The position numbers were made by a program, and so were the translations under genes. DNA of 7,183 nucleotides from Betaproteobacteria bacterium RIFCSPLOWO2_02_FULL_68_150 (GTDB lineage Bacteria; Pseudomonadota; Gammaproteobacteria; Burkholderiales; SG8-39). Shown in pieces: positions 5,630-7,183 of this stretch. The notes beneath the pieces are model-generated. The model was not told where the DNA came from. It made no database searches and was given only the letters and a program-made list of their open reading frames with translations. The stretch is from NCBI GenBank assembly GCA_001771975.1, contig MERE01000115.1:16441-23623 (forward strand), given 5' to 3'. Numbering within the stretch: position 1 is the stretch's first letter; each line of letters starts with the position of its first letter.

Positions 5630-7010
5630 CCCCCGCGATCGCCGCAATTCGGCGCTTCAAGACCGCCGCATCGCGCTCGATGAGTTCGAAGCGCTGCGGC
5701 CGCGCCTCCAGCCCATCGAATCCCGGCGGCCGTTCCGGCTCGCGGCCCAGCGCCTCGCGGATCGTTTCCGCGAACTTGGCCGGCAGGGCGGTTTCCAGGC
5801 AGATCAACGGCACCCCCGGCTCGCGGTGCTCGAGTCCCACCTTGATCCCGTCCGCCGTGTGGGGATCGACCAGCACGCCGTGGCGTTCGTACGCCTGCCG
5901 GATGGTGGCCAGGCGGTCGCCATGCGTGCTCATGCCGGAAGCAAAACCCGACTCGACGATGCGCTCGCGCAGCGCCGACAGATCGAACTCGCCGCTCGCT
6001 TCGAGCCCCTGCCAGAGGCTCTTGACCCTGGCGCCGTCGCGCTCCACCAGATCGAACACGTAGCGCTCGAAGTTCGACGCCCGCGAAATGTCCATCGACG
6101 GGCTGGAGGTGGCCACCGCCGATGCGCGCACGCGGTAGCGTCCGGTGCGGAAAAATTCATCGAGCACGTCGTTTTCGTTGGTGGCGAGGATCAGGCGTCG
6201 CACCGGCAGGCCCATCGCGCGCGCCACGTAGCCGGCGTAGATGTTGCCGAAATTGCCCGACGGCACGGCGAACGACACCGCCTGCGCGTCCGAGCGCGTC
6301 GCGGCAAAATAGCCCTTGAAGTAGTACACCACCTGCGCGGCGACACGCGCCCAGTTGATCGAATTCACCGCGCCGAGGCGGTAGCGCGCCTTGAACGGCG
6401 CGTCGGCGTTGACCGTCTTGACCAGGTCCTGGCAGTCGTCGAAGCTGCCTCGTACCGCCAGGTTATGGATGTTCGGGTCCTGCAGGCAGTACATCTGCGC
6501 GCGCTGGAATTCGCTCATGCGGCCGTGCGGCGAGAGCATGAACACCCGGATGCCTCGCTTGCCGCGCAGGGCGTGCTCGGCGGCCGAGCCGGTATCCCCG
6601 GAGGTGGCGCCGAGGATGTTGAGCGAGGTCCCACTCCTCGCCAGCGCGCTCGCGAAGAGTTCGCCGAGCAGCTGCATCGCCACGTCCTTGAAGGCGAGCG
6701 TGGGGCCGTTGGCAAGCCGCAGCAGGTGCAACCCCGGTTCGAGCGTGGCGAGCGGCGTGATCTGGTCGCTGCCGAAGACCTCGGCGCGGTAGGCGCGTTG
6801 GATGAGCGCCGCGAGACCCGGCACGTCGTCCATGAACGGCTGCAGCACCGCGCCGGCGAGATCCGTATAGCTCTTGCCGCGCAGCGCGCCCAGCTCGAGG
6901 CGCGGAAACGACTCCGGAACGTACAACCCGCCGTCGGGCGCGAGACCTTCGAGCAGGGTGTCGCCGAAGCGGCGCGGCGGCGCCGCGCCGCGCGTCGAGA
7001 CGTAGCGCAC
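5616..7010 (-). CDS. thrC: Threonine synthase
   Basis: PLP-dependent threonine synthase (464 residues), which converts O-phosphohomoserine to threonine and phosphate in the cytoplasm, the last step of the pathway. The N-terminus MRYVSTRG and the GLAPDGGLYVPE block are diagnostic. The PLP Schiff-base lysine is K108 in PTLAFKDVA, followed by GATSGDTGSAA (134-144) and the SGNFGNIYAGY loop that helps hold the cofactor phosphate. The length fits the long (E. coli/yeast-type) class rather than the shorter Bacillus type. The start is GTG 7010; its G is the last base of the hom stop codon (TAGTG), indicating tight coupling to hom. It appears intact, with no missing key residue. Confidence 0.97.
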   Translation of the reverse strand: MRYVSTRGAAPPRRFGDTLLEGLAPDGGLYVPESFPRLELGALRGKSYTDLAGAVLQPFMDDVPGLAALIQRAYRAEVFGSDQITPLATLEPGLHLLRLANGPTLAFKDVAMQLLGELFASALARSGTSLNILGATSGDTGSAAEHALRGKRGIRVFMLSPHGRMSEFQRAQMYCLQDPNIHNLAVRGSFDDCQDLVKTVNADAPFKARYRLGAVNSINWARVAAQVVYYFKGYFAATRSDAQAVSFAVPSGNFGNIYAGYVARAMGLPVRRLILATNENDVLDEFFRTGRYRVRASAVATSSPSMDISRASNFERYVFDLVERDGARVKSLWQGLEASGEFDLSALRERIVESGFASGMSTHGDRLATIRQAYERHGVLVDPHTADGIKVGLEHREPGVPLICLETALPAKFAETIREALGREPERPPGFDGLEARPQRFELIERDAAVLKRRIAAIAGDDGA

Positions 7011-7183
7011 TACAGCAGCTCTTCCAGCCGGATGCGCGTCACCCTGCCCACCACGGTCGCGAGGCTTTCGATGCGCCGGATCGCGGCGTCGACGTTCTTC
7101 TCCACCGCGAGGTGGGTGAGCATCACGATGTCGACGCGGCTTTCGCCCTCGCCGGGCTCCTTCTGCACCATGGCGTCGATCGA
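7010..7183 (-). CDS. hom: Homoserine dehydrogenase, C-terminal ACT domain (5' part outside window)
   Basis: The last 57 residues of homoserine dehydrogenase, which reduces aspartate semialdehyde to homoserine with NAD(P)H. The visible part reads SIDAMVQKEPGEGE, then VDIVMLTH, VEKNVDAAI, and ends VGRVTRIRLEELL. This is the characteristic C-terminal ACT domain, which in this family gives threonine feedback inhibition. The catalytic and NAD(P)-binding domains lie outside the window. The stop TAG (7012-7010) shares one base with the thrC start. Confidence 0.93.
   Translation of the reverse strand, partial: SIDAMVQKEPGEGESRVDIVMLTHLAVEKNVDAAIRRIESLATVVGRVTRIRLEELL

Overview
GC-rich bacterial chromosomal DNA, most likely from a proteobacterium. 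The best fit is the beta class, or a related gamma lineage, because of the hom-thrC arrangement and the long (464-residue) form of threonine synthase. This placement comes from recognising protein families by eye; no search was run.

Left part (1-1629): the first 284 codons of a leftward gene for a CotA/bilirubin-oxidase-type multicopper oxidase, with a Tat signal and a lipobox. It is followed by a divergent intergenic region holding an FNR/FixK-like dyad. Next comes a rightward remnant of a c-type cytochrome: signal peptide, one CXXCH haem site, then a frameshift and loss of the rest. The stretch up to 1629 is non-coding.

Middle (1630-5135): three tightly packed rightward genes. The first encodes a geranylgeranyl-reductase-like FAD oxidoreductase with an unusual CNHC motif. 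The second overlaps it by 8 bp and encodes a stand-alone cyclic-nucleotide-binding-domain protein with an arginine-rich tail and no DNA-binding domain. The third starts 10 bp after the second and encodes a GltD-like NAD(P)H/FAD oxidoreductase with a cysteine-rich C-terminal iron-sulfur region. Together they look like an electron-transfer module in which pyridine-nucleotide electrons pass through FAD and Fe-S centres to a second flavoprotein, possibly gated by the ligand-binding protein. The decayed cytochrome just upstream may once have belonged to it. This is the most interesting part of the window; its function is inferred, not known.

Right part (5132-7183), all leftward: the C-terminal ACT-domain end of homoserine dehydrogenase (hom), complete threonine synthase (thrC) and an SRPBCC-fold protein, joined by stop/start overlaps into one apparent operon. 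hom and thrC are core steps from aspartate semialdehyde to threonine. The SRPBCC gene converges on the redox module, and their stop codons overlap within one CTAG, leaving no intergenic space.

No tRNA, rRNA, CRISPR array, insertion sequence or convincing intrinsic terminator was seen.
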